NCBI GenBank assembly: GCA_929200515.1
Contig: CAKNAD010000200.1
Location: forward strand, 1 to 5,328
Origin: Candidatus Gorgonimonas leptogorgiae
GTDB lineage: Bacteria > Pseudomonadota > Gammaproteobacteria > Pseudomonadales > Endozoicomonadaceae
Direction of reading: 5' to 3'
Length of the DNA: 5,328 nt
Shown: positions 1 to 5,328 of the stretch, in pieces
Numbering within the stretch: the first letter of the stretch is position 1
Layout: each line of letters starts with the position of its first letter
Translations under genes and position numbers: made by a program
Notes under the pieces: model-generated
The model's database searches: none
Told to the model about the DNA's origin: nothing
The model's input: the letters and a program-made list of their open reading frames with translations, nothing else

Positions 1-30
1 TGCTCGCTATGATGTAGACATTAAGAGATT

Positions 31-70
31 CTATAGATAATAACTATTGCTAGTTGTTATCATATGATAG
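31..70 (+). repeat. Imperfect inverted repeat / hairpin downstream of ssrA
   Basis: An 11-bp stem (36-46 with 51-61) closes a TTGC loop (47-50). A further outer pairing joins CTAT (31-34) to ATAG (67-70). In the plus-strand RNA one pair is a T·G wobble; in the minus-strand RNA the same position is an A/C mismatch, so the plus-strand transcript folds slightly better. It lies about 80 nt downstream of the minus-strand tmRNA. No T-run follows on either strand, so it is not a convincing intrinsic terminator. The rest of 1-151 shows no gene, tRNA or clear terminator. Confidence 0.45.
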
Positions 71-151
71 AAGTAATTACTGAAAGTGTCTATGTATTAA
101 CGGGTAGCGCTATACCTAGGTTTTATTTTTATATTAGTATCTATAAGTTAA

Positions 152-543
152 TGGTGGAGGCGGCGGGATTTGAACCCGCGTCCGCCAGACTTCAGCCTTT
201 GGCTCTACATGCTTAGATCCACTATTAATTTAACACTGTAACGACCCAGTGGGCGGGGTGCTATAGTGCGATTCTCTTTTATTTAGCTTATCACCCTGAG
301 AAAAGGCAATAATAGCGATCTTGTTTACAATGACAGACTAATTACAACCAACAAGAAAATTGTGTAGTCCGGTAGACTCGTAGTGTTTAGTTACGATTAA
401 GCAGCCATAGCTGCTGTTGAATCTACAAAGTTGCTATCGTTTTTGGCAACTATAAGGTTTGCAGTGTTTTGATTAACGAGAACCACTACGCCCTCGACAT
501 GCACCTTAGGGATCAATTCTAGCGTCGAATCCTAATCGCCCCC
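152..543 (-). ncRNA. ssrA: transfer-messenger RNA (tmRNA), one-piece
   Basis: tmRNA rescues ribosomes stalled on mRNAs lacking a stop codon. It acts first as an alanyl-tRNA mimic with SmpB, then as the template for a degradation tag. On the minus strand the gene begins GGGGGCGATTAGGATTCGACG, the classic tmRNA 5' end. It finishes with a T arm (stem GCGGG/CCCGC around TTCAAAT) and an encoded CCA. The 5' GGGGGCG pairs with the 3' CGCCTCC to form the 7-bp acceptor stem (one G·U). Pseudoknot 1 is visible at 496-461: CGAG pairs with CTCG, and GTAGTG pairs with CACTGC. The tag frame follows it. The length of 392 nt is a little above the 363 nt of E. coli. The molecule is not permuted, which argues against most Alphaproteobacteria. 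A sigma70 promoter sits directly upstream, so the gene can be expressed separately from the codirectional dedD-like gene 54 nt away. No certain terminator was found on the 3' side. Confidence 0.97.
397..447 (-). other. tmRNA proteolysis-tag reading frame (resume codon GCC to TAA)
   Basis: Aligning with E. coli tmRNA (pseudoknot 1, then AUAGUC before the resume codon GCA) puts the resume codon here at GCC, preceded by ATAGTT. The frame then reads AKNDSNFVDSTAAMAA and stops at TAA, giving 16 encoded residues. The NDSNF core resembles Coxiella- and Francisella-type tags as I remember them. The end is A-M-A-A rather than the usual L-A-A. An in-frame GCA 18 nt upstream would give a 22-codon frame adding ANLIV, but it lies immediately against the end of pseudoknot 1, so I prefer GCC. 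Confidence 0.8.
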
Positions 544-551
544 TAACAAAC

Positions 552-580
552 AATATATCGTATAATTTCGTGGTTTGCAA
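552..580 (-). promoter_or_regulatory. sigma70 promoter of ssrA
   Basis: On the minus strand a TTGCAA -35 box (575-580) and a TATATT -10 box (552-557) are separated by exactly 17 nt. The first G of the mature tmRNA (543) lies 8 nt past the -10 box, so transcription could start at or next to the mature 5' end. The promoter falls in the 54-nt gap after the dedD-like stop codon. No terminator for the upstream gene is seen in this gap, so read-through into ssrA followed by 5' processing is also possible. Confidence 0.7.
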
Positions 581-597
581 ATATTATTTATAAAAAA

Positions 598-1125
598 TTA
601 TAATATATTAAATTTAGTTATTTTTCCTTTAATTCCTAAGATCGCAAGGTTTTTAAGGTGTTTCTCTATGATTTCTCTATCTATCTCAGGGCCTATAATA
701 ACTTCATTTTTTATTTGTGATGATAGCATAACAGGATCTAGCCTATATTTTTCTTTATCCACTATAAATACGGGAAAGTTATTATCTTCTAGTTTTTTAG
801 CAAAGTTTTTAGCTTGCTCGTAGCTAGCAAATGAATCAAAAGCAATACACCATACATTAGGAATGTCCTTATTTTTAGTGTCTATTAAAATAAAATCTTT
901 TTTAGTAACAATATTTTTAGTTGTTATGTCGGGGGCTGTCATTGGCTCGGGAGTTTTTAAAGGCTGTGCTATTGTTTTGGGTAGATTTTCTATTTGTTGG
1001 GTATTCTCTGTGATAATCACAGAGAATGGGGTCTTATAAAAAAACCATTTTGGTACTAAAACAGTTAATGCCAGGAATAACACGCCTAATTTTAATATGC
1101 TTTTTAGAGGAAAAATTTTTTTCAT
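598..1125 (-). CDS. dedD: DedD-like inner-membrane SPOR-domain protein
   Basis: The 175-residue protein has the architecture of DedD, a bitopic cell-division protein whose periplasmic SPOR domain binds denuded septal peptidoglycan. Residues 1-8 are basic. About 10-29 form one hydrophobic membrane segment (LKLGVLFLALTVLVPKWFF), comparable to the E. coli DedD anchor that ends in a similar VLP motif. Residues 31-89 are a polar, partly proline-containing linker. About 91-175 match a SPOR domain: a first strand WCIAFDSF, a helix with YEQAKNFAKKLEDNNFP, a second strand VFIV, the VIIGP strand typical of the third SPOR strand, a helix EIIEKHLKNL, and a closing GIKGKITKF. At 175 residues it is shorter than E. 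coli DedD (about 220), with a reduced linker. The ATG at 1125 has no visible Shine-Dalgarno sequence; a nearby upstream ATG is out of frame and stops at once, and no better start exists. It is not next to purF, cvpA or folC within this window, unlike E. coli. The symbol is by architecture only; another SPOR protein such as a reduced FtsN is possible. Confidence 0.72.
   Translation of the reverse strand: MKKIFPLKSILKLGVLFLALTVLVPKWFFYKTPFSVIITENTQQIENLPKTIAQPLKTPEPMTAPDITTKNIVTKKDFILIDTKNKDIPNVWCIAFDSFASYEQAKNFAKKLEDNNFPVFIVDKEKYRLDPVMLSSQIKNEVIIGPEIDREIIEKHLKNLAILGIKGKITKFNIL
1003..1027. repeat. 25-bp palindrome (12-bp arms, 1-nt centre) inside the dedD-like gene
   Basis: ATTCTCTGTGAT and its exact reverse complement ATCACAGAGAAT flank a single A at 1015. 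In the mRNA (minus strand) this would fold into a stem of 10-11 bp with a tiny loop. It encodes residues 34-41 (FSVIITEN), just after the membrane segment in the linker. It is the longest perfect inverted repeat I found in the window. No T-run follows on either strand, so it is not terminator-like. Confidence 0.85.
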
Positions 1126-1157
1126 TATATCATTATGCTATAAAGTAGTGTAACCAT

Positions 1158-1186
1158 GTTATAAAGGCTTTTAGTGCTGAAATAAA
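1158..1186 (-). promoter_or_regulatory. weak candidate promoter for the dedD-like gene
   Basis: On the minus strand a TATAAC box (1158-1163) has a TTTATT hexamer (1181-1186) 17 nt upstream. The -10 box is good, but the -35 box matches the consensus at only half its positions. The predicted start would leave a leader of about 25 nt before the ATG at 1125. In such A+T-rich DNA this could arise by chance. Confidence 0.25.
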
Positions 1187-1232
1187 CTGACTTTCCATGT
1201 CAGAAAATTCTGATAGGACACTCTAGTCTATC
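1187..1232. other. two adjacent small hairpins in the 1126-1328 gap
   Basis: CTGAC (1187-1191) pairs with GTCAG (1199-1203) around a 7-nt loop. GATA-G-GAC (1212-1219) pairs with GTCTATC (1226-1232), with one bulged G and a 6-nt loop. They lie between the 240-residue gene and the dedD-like gene, which are codirectional. Neither is followed by a clear T-run on the minus strand, so terminator function is unsupported. The rest of the gap is low-complexity A+T, including the perfect 14-bp palindrome TTAATAATTATTAA at 1274-1287. Confidence 0.35.
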
Positions 1233-1328
1233 TGCATTATAGTTATAAATATGTACATAAACAAGCATACACCTTAATAATTATTAAAAGTAGTTATTCT
1301 TTATCTTTTTTACTTAAATAAGCAAATA

Positions 1329-2051
1329 TTACAATATATTAAAAAATAGATCATAAGTAGAGAAATCAATTTCATTATCCATGAAAGCTTGTTTAATTGT
1401 AATTTCAAAACATTCTTTTATTTGATTAAATGTAGAAGATTGCGTTGTATTGTCATTTGATAGTACAAACTGTTTAAAAAACTCTTCGTTTATTAGGTCA
1501 TCTATGCTATTAAAAGATATGCATATATTATCAATAGCTAAAGAAATAGCATATTTATAGTTATTATGGGTTGCATCTGCCATAACTAGCATATTTTCTG
1601 CCAATTTAGGGGGGGTATGATTATCTATTAAGGTAGCTAATATGCCCAATTTAAATGTTAAATCTAGTGTATTAACATCAAAAGAGGCTATTTGTTTTAC
1701 TCTAAAATTAACCGAGAATCCATTAGTAGCGGTTAGTCTTATCTGATATCCGCTTATTTTTCCTATTTTATGTATTGTAATATTTTGTAACTTAATACCA
1801 AGGTTATCAAACATGCGTAATAATAGCCGTCTTGCTTTTGTTGTGTTTGTGCTCTCTAATTGTATGGATAGCTGTGTATCCTTTGCAAATTGTATGTCTT
1901 GGTTGCTAGTATTGCCAATGTTGGAGAGACATGCTTCTGGTATTTTATTTTTGGTTGCAACGGGTCTTATGGAATTTTCTATGCTACTAGTGTTATCAAT
2001 ATTTATTGTTGGTGTAGTTTTAGAGGATTTGCTTCCATTTATAGGTGTCAT
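1329..2051 (-). CDS. hypothetical protein, 240 aa, unrecognised family
   Basis: I do not recognise this protein. Residues 1-60 are polar and Ser/Thr/Asn-rich (for example KSSKTTPTINIDNTSSIENS) and look disordered. Residues about 60-240 look like a folded alpha/beta domain: a basic helix TKARRLLLRMFDNLGI (71-86), strands ITIHKIG, GYQIRLTATNGFSVNFRV (101-118) and LDLTFKLGIL, a helix PPKLAENMLVMADATH (147-162), a segment YKYAISLAIDNICISF, and a C-terminal helical region with FNQIKECFEITIKQAFMD. There is no signal peptide, membrane segment or recognisable catalytic motif. The ATG at 2051 is preceded by AAAGGA at a good distance and a strong promoter, so the gene is probably real and expressed. 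The overlapping plus-strand frame is its shadow. It is divergent from the large ankyrin-like gene, and both proteins have polar Asn-rich N-termini. A secreted effector is one possibility; nothing in the sequence proves it. Confidence 0.8.
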   Translation of the reverse strand: MTPINGSKSSKTTPTINIDNTSSIENSIRPVATKNKIPEACLSNIGNTSNQDIQFAKDTQLSIQLESTNTTKARRLLLRMFDNLGIKLQNITIHKIGKISGYQIRLTATNGFSVNFRVKQIASFDVNTLDLTFKLGILATLIDNHTPPKLAENMLVMADATHNNYKYAISLAIDNICISFNSIDDLINEEFFKQFVLSNDNTTQSSTFNQIKECFEITIKQAFMDNEIDFSTYDLFFNIL

Positions 2052-2058
2052 ATTTTAG

Positions 2059-2064
2059 TCCTTT
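2059..2064 (-). promoter_or_regulatory. ribosome binding site of the 240-aa gene
   Basis: AAAGGA on the minus strand ends 7 nt before the ATG at 2051. It is the clearest Shine-Dalgarno sequence in the window and fixes the start of this gene. Confidence 0.75.
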
Positions 2065-2076
2065 AATTTGCCATGA

Positions 2077-2105
2077 ATAATAGATGTTAGATAAAAAAAT
2101 TTCAA
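2077..2105 (-). promoter_or_regulatory. sigma70 promoter of the 240-aa gene
   Basis: On the minus strand TTGAAA (2100-2105) and TATTAT (2077-2082) are spaced by exactly 17 nt. The predicted start near 2070 gives a leader of about 20 nt containing the AAAGGA ribosome binding site. A perfect 10-bp palindrome TTAATATTAA (2112-2121) lies 6 bp upstream of the -35 box and might be an operator. This is weak, because such A+T palindromes are expected here. Confidence 0.65.
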
Positions 2106-2382
2106 GTGGTATTAATATTAACTTTTATGGAGTAATTTTACTTGGAATGGCTAGTTAAATTTCAATATTTATAAAATGAAGTCATAAATCCAATCTAATT
2201 ACGTGATTATTGTATTATAAAGCAATTGAAATTACAATATTTATCGATCTGTAATTTAACTATTTGTATTTGATAGTAGCTGATAGTTTTAGATGGTCTT
2301 TTTTAAAGTATGTGGTTTTAGAAAATGACAGGGTGACAAATAAAAAATGAACTTTAACCATATATTTTAATCTATAGCATTA
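2106..2382. other. gene-free divergent intergenic region
   Basis: This stretch separates the promoter of the 240-aa gene from the -10 box of the large gene. No ORF, RNA gene or terminator is apparent. It holds a 16-bp direct repeat with one mismatch (AAATTTCAATATTTAT at 2157-2172 and AAATTACAATATTTAT at 2229-2244, starts 72 bp apart). It also has a TGATAGT pair (2271-2277 and 2281-2287) and a short inverted repeat AGTAA/TTACT (2131-2142). These could be regulator sites for the divergent pair, or only chance in A+T-rich DNA. Confidence 0.4.
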
Positions 2383-2388
2383 TATAAT
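2383..2388 (+). promoter_or_regulatory. candidate -10 box of the large ankyrin-like gene
   Basis: A consensus TATAAT lies 23 nt before the ATG at 2412. No good -35 hexamer is seen 16-18 nt upstream. If used, transcription would start near 2395, so a TTG start at 2394 would be absent or barely present in the message. That supports the downstream ATG. Confidence 0.4.
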
Positions 2389-2411
2389 TTTAATTGAGGT
2401 TTGGGGTTGTT

Positions 2412-5273
2412 ATGCATAATGGTATAAATACTAGGGTTAATAATTTAGCAATAAATCACAATAACGGTGTCGCTTCTAACAAAGCGGATAATGCACAATC
2501 TTATACTAATGCACAGGTTGCACCCGTAACAGTAGAAAAACAAATAACTCACTATAGTGTCACTCATGCAGATGCACAACTTAATTTAGTTGCTGAGCTT
2601 ATTATGAGTAATGATTATTGTAGCTTAGTTAAATTATTACACAATAACAGCCTATTATTAGCTAAATTAGTTGCATTGCCTAAAGAACAATCTCCAGTTA
2701 TGACAGCTGCGAACAAAAAATATTATAGATGTGTAGATGTTATATGTAATGCCATATTAAAATATGCAAGCACAAATTCAATACCTGAATATCTACAGCA
2801 GTATCTCTTTATTTATGCTTGTGAAAATCCAGATGCAGATATTTCTAGATCAATACTTAATTTGTATAAAAATACTAATATTAGTTTAACACCAATACAA
2901 ATTAACTCATTATTAACTATAAGTATAAAAAGTGATAAGAAGCAAATTCTTGACATGTTAATTAGTAAATTTATTGCTCCACACGAGAAAAAACATACTA
3001 AATATGCAGGGTTGTTACAATATACAATAACTAATAATAATCAGCAAGCTTTTGCTTTATTGCTAAACCAACATAAAAGATATAATATAGATATTTTTAA
3101 TAGCGGTATGCTTGATATAATTATTCGTGATATCATCAAATCTAAAAATAATTTTTTTGTAGTATATTTTTTAATGCAATCTGAATCTACCGCAAATAAC
3201 AATATATTATCTAGAGTACTTCTTTATTTTATTTTCTATACAGGCTCATCACCTGAAATAATGTCATTTATTTTTAATATAATAGCTAAGTATCCTCAAT
3301 TGCTTTTAATAAAACATGAATCTAATCAGACAATATTACATGCTGCTTTTAGAAAAATAAAACCTGATTATGCTTTAAAATTATTATCAATTCCCATTGT
3401 AAAAAAACATATTAACAATCCTTTTTATTACGCAAGCCTAAGACATAAATATAAATATAATGTACTAGAAGAAGCTTTAATAAATTGCAGAACCGAAAAA
3501 ACTAAAAATAGTTATCTTAAAGATAAACAGCCTAGAACAATTAGAGAAATATCTTATAAAAATATGGAAACGATACGTCAGTGGGTTGAAGATACTAAAT
3601 ATCAGCAATATAAAAGAGTTGATTATTTAGATTTAGCAACCTTAGGTATTGAACAAAAATCAAAAGATTTGTTTACAGAAGTTTTAGTTAATATTTCTAA
3701 CATGCATTGTATAGGAGTTTATCTATTTTGCGCTTTGTTGCTAAAGCATGATAGAAATAATGGACAGTCTTTATCTTTTGGTGATGAAAATGCTATGATG
3801 AATATGATTGATAGATTAATTTTTTTAAATTGTCATAACATAAATGTATATATTCCTTTCTCAGGTAAAATAGAAAACAATACTAGAAATATAATAATAA
3901 ATAAAATTTCTTATCTTTTAAATATTAAAAGAGACAGCAAAGGTAGCAAAGGTAAAAGTGATATTCTAAAAAAAGAACAATGCACCATTAAGTTATGCTT
4001 TATTGAAAAAAATGATACTAATGCTATTACTGATGAAATAGTATTAACATTTGACCCTCGTCATTTATTTACAAGTGTTAAAAATATAAAAAATGTAATT
4101 GCTTTAAAGCCATTTTTATTTACAAAACAACATGAAGAACTATTTATAAAAAATAACGATGATATAAATGATAATAACTACCAAATTATTGCAGCTAATA
4201 ATCCAGATTATAGTATTTTAAAAGAAGAAAAAGATAATTTACCACTAAATTATGACTCTATAAATAAAAATAAACAATGGCATTATGATTTACTAATACA
4301 AACTATGACACCAGATAAAGCTAACTTAGTAATAGATTCCATGGCCATCATTAATAAAAATATAGCACAAATAGAGCATGGTGTAATTTATGGATTGCAC
4401 CATCATAGTATTACTAATAAAGACGCTATTTTAAATAACTGGATGAGTGTATTAAAAAAATTAGCTATACAAACAGATAACAAACCCATAGTTCTCTCAA
4501 TACCAGCAAATACATTTAAAATTAATATAGAAAAATTATCTCAAAAAGATGTTTATGTTTTTAATTTAATTGATAGAAGCTATAACCCTCAAGAAATAGA
4601 AAAAGCAATTAAAGCAAAAAAAAATATTATTATTTTATACCCTAACTTACCTAAGGTAATTTTTTATTCTCTAATTGACCAAGCTAATATACCAATTTTA
4701 ACAGAGGGTGCTAATACTACTAGTTACGTTTTACAAACAGCGACGCCGTATTTATCGTTACTACCTTATGGACTTACAGAAATACCTAAAGCAATGGGTG
4801 ATCCATTACAAGCTTTATTATTAGATGCTATGTCTCATAAAATCACTATGGATCCTCAATATTTAGAGTTTACTAAAAAATTATTTGTTTTTGTTAAGCA
4901 AGAAAATTATCAAGATGCTATTAACTTTATAAATGAAGAGAATAAAAAATCTAACAAGAGTAATTCAATAAGATTATTTTATGATGAGGGATATGAGGAT
5001 GAAGATCTAGATAATTTTAAATATTCATATAGAGATAAAGTTACTATATATTCTTTATTATCTAAGGGTGAGTTATTATCTGCATCTGGGAAAGAATATT
5101 TATTACAAGTTTTAAATCCTGATATACAAAGCGTTGTTGATTATATACAACAATGTAAAGATTCATCTAGCAAATTATCTTGGCATTTTAAATTAATGCA
5201 ACATCATGTTAATTTAGAAATTAATAATACAGTTGATGTCTCTTTACATAAACTATTTAAATACATTAGCTGA
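2412..5273 (+). CDS. large ankyrin-like protein with possible C-terminal glycosyltransferase-like half, 953 aa
   Basis: The product is not a member of any family I can name with certainty. Residues 1-50 are polar and Asn-rich without a signal peptide. Residues about 50-360 look alpha-helical with degenerate ankyrin-like units: LLTISIKSDKKQILDML (166-182), LLQYTITNNNQQAFALLL (about 201-218), TILHAAFRKIKPDYALKLL (307-325, the best match to the T-x-L-H-x-A core) and YNVLEEALINC (349-359). A Lys/Gly/Ser linker SKGSKGKS sits at about 509-516. The second half has alternating strands and helices: YGLHHHS (660-666), KPIVLSIPA (691-699), VYVFNLIDR, an IIILYP strand, then IPILTEGANTT (760-770) followed by a TPYLSL strand. 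This recalls the donor-binding half of GT-B glycosyltransferases (a strand, then E-G-x-N-T, then a helix and a P-Y/F-L strand), but the assignment is inference. An acidic patch YDEGYEDEDLDN lies at 857-868. The ATG at 2412 is preceded by GAGG and GGGG and is preferred over TTG at 2394, which would add six residues. The reading frame is intact. A host-directed effector is plausible because ankyrin proteins are common in intracellular bacteria, but no secretion signal is proven. Confidence 0.88.
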   Translation: MHNGINTRVNNLAINHNNGVASNKADNAQSYTNAQVAPVTVEKQITHYSVTHADAQLNLVAELIMSNDYCSLVKLLHNNSLLLAKLVALPKEQSPVMTAANKKYYRCVDVICNAILKYASTNSIPEYLQQYLFIYACENPDADISRSILNLYKNTNISLTPIQINSLLTISIKSDKKQILDMLISKFIAPHEKKHTKYAGLLQYTITNNNQQAFALLLNQHKRYNIDIFNSGMLDIIIRDIIKSKNNFFVVYFLMQSESTANNNILSRVLLYFIFYTGSSPEIMSFIFNIIAKYPQLLLIKHESNQTILHAAFRKIKPDYALKLLSIPIVKKHINNPFYYASLRHKYKYNVLEEALINCRTEKTKNSYLKDKQPRTIREISYKNMETIRQWVEDTKYQQYKRVDYLDLATLGIEQKSKDLFTEVLVNISNMHCIGVYLFCALLLKHDRNNGQSLSFGDENAMMNMIDRLIFLNCHNINVYIPFSGKIENNTRNIIINKISYLLNIKRDSKGSKGKSDILKKEQCTIKLCFIEKNDTNAITDEIVLTFDPRHLFTSVKNIKNVIALKPFLFTKQHEELFIKNNDDINDNNYQIIAANNPDYSILKEEKDNLPLNYDSINKNKQWHYDLLIQTMTPDKANLVIDSMAIINKNIAQIEHGVIYGLHHHSITNKDAILNNWMSVLKKLAIQTDNKPIVLSIPANTFKINIEKLSQKDVYVFNLIDRSYNPQEIEKAIKAKKNIIILYPNLPKVIFYSLIDQANIPILTEGANTTSYVLQTATPYLSLLPYGLTEIPKAMGDPLQALLLDAMSHKITMDPQYLEFTKKLFVFVKQENYQDAINFINEENKKSNKSNSIRLFYDEGYEDEDLDNFKYSYRDKVTIYSLLSKGELLSASGKEYLLQVLNPDIQSVVDYIQQCKDSSSKLSWHFKLMQHHVNLEINNTVDVSLHKLFKYIS

Positions 5274-5284
5274 TTACCTAGTAG

Positions 5285-5324
5285 TGCCGTAAAGCCTCGC
5301 CCTTTAGGGTGGGGATATAAGGCA
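5285..5324 (+). mobile_element. possible IS200/IS605-type right-end (TnpB guide-scaffold-like) hairpin remnant
   Basis: CCTCGCCC (5295-5302) pairs with GGGTGGGG (5307-5314) around a TTTA loop, using two G·T wobbles. An outer TGCC (5285-5288) can pair with GGCA (5321-5324). The form AAGCCTCGCCC-TTTA-GGGTGGGG resembles the hairpins at the right ends of IS200/IS605-family elements downstream of tnpB. Both wobbles would be mismatches in the opposite strand, so the structure fits a plus-strand RNA. No tnpB precedes it: the sequence to the left is the large ankyrin-like gene, whose stop is only 11 nt away. It may be a solo end or a palindromic repeat. It has no T-run, so it is a poor intrinsic terminator. 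The window ends just after it. Confidence 0.35.
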
Positions 5325-5328
5325 TAAA

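Noticed and set aside
100..130. GGTA/TACC inverted repeat followed by a T-rich run on the plus strand as a terminator
   Set aside because: The stem is only 4 bp, the T-run is interrupted, and no plus-strand gene ends here.
152..200. tmRNA 3' end as an integrase attachment site
   Set aside because: tmRNA genes are common integration targets, but no second copy of the 3' segment and no integrase gene are visible in the window.
575..823. 82-codon plus-strand open frame
   Set aside because: It runs antisense over the ssrA promoter and the SPOR-domain coding region. It has no ribosome binding site or recognisable product, so it is a shadow of the dedD-like gene.
1274..1287. Perfect 14-bp palindrome TTAATAATTATTAA
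   Set aside because: It consists only of A and T in a region of about 80% A+T, and no nearby promoter gives it an operator-like position.
598..1343. Shared 15-nt gene end (598-612 and 1329-1343, one mismatch), both encoding FNIL-stop
   Set aside because: The match is pure A+T low complexity apart from one base and does not extend on either side. The two proteins are otherwise unrelated, so chance is the simplest reading.
1813..2058. 81-codon plus-strand open frame
   Set aside because: It is fully antisense to the N-terminal part of the 240-aa gene, which has a good promoter and ribosome binding site. The hydrophobic translation is a by-product of the opposite codon pattern.
2394..2411. TTG at 2394 as the start of the large gene
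   Set aside because: The ATG at 2412 has GAGG/GGGG upstream, and the TATAAT at 2383-2388 would start transcription at about 2395. The TTG would then lack a leader and ribosome binding site.
1..5328. CRISPR array, tRNA or rRNA genes
   Set aside because: No regularly spaced repeats, no tRNA cloverleaf apart from the tRNA-like part of tmRNA, and no rRNA signatures were seen.

Overview
The window is strongly A+T-rich (about 70% by eye). It most resembles the genome of a host-associated, probably intracellular gammaproteobacterium. Three observations support this. (1) A one-piece tmRNA lies on the minus strand, which argues against most Alphaproteobacteria (including Rickettsiales), whose tmRNA is split in two. 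Its tag reads AKNDSNFVDSTAAMAA, and the NDSNF core recalls the tags I remember for Coxiella and Francisella. (2) A DedD-like inner-membrane SPOR protein, a mainly gammaproteobacterial architecture, is encoded beside it. (3) A very large protein with degenerate ankyrin-like motifs is present, a type common in amoeba- or arthropod-associated bacteria. The genus cannot be fixed from the sequence.

Layout from left to right. Positions 1-151 carry no gene, only a long imperfect hairpin (31-70). Positions 152-543 (minus) are ssrA (tmRNA) including the encoded CCA, with a good sigma70 promoter at 552-580. Positions 598-1125 (minus) encode a 175-residue DedD/SPOR-domain protein; a near-perfect 25-bp palindrome (1003-1027) sits inside its coding sequence. 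Positions 1126-1328 are an intergenic stretch with small hairpins. Positions 1329-2051 (minus) encode a 240-residue protein of unknown function, with a clear ribosome binding site and a sigma70 promoter (2077-2105). Positions 2052-2411 are a 360-bp divergent intergenic region. Positions 2412-5273 (plus) encode a 953-residue protein with an Asn-rich N-terminus, ankyrin-like helical motifs in the first half, and a possible Rossmann/GT-B-like glycosyltransferase half in the second. Positions 5285-5324 hold a compact hairpin just after its stop codon, resembling the right end of an IS200/IS605 (TnpB-type) element.

How the parts relate. The tmRNA (ribosome rescue) and the DedD-like protein (cell envelope/division) are housekeeping functions. 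The two divergent genes to the right look accessory: neither belongs to a family I recognise with confidence, and both begin with a polar Asn/Ser/Thr-rich segment without a signal peptide. They could be host-directed effectors, but that is inference. The large ankyrin-like/glycosyltransferase-like protein is the most interesting object in the window.
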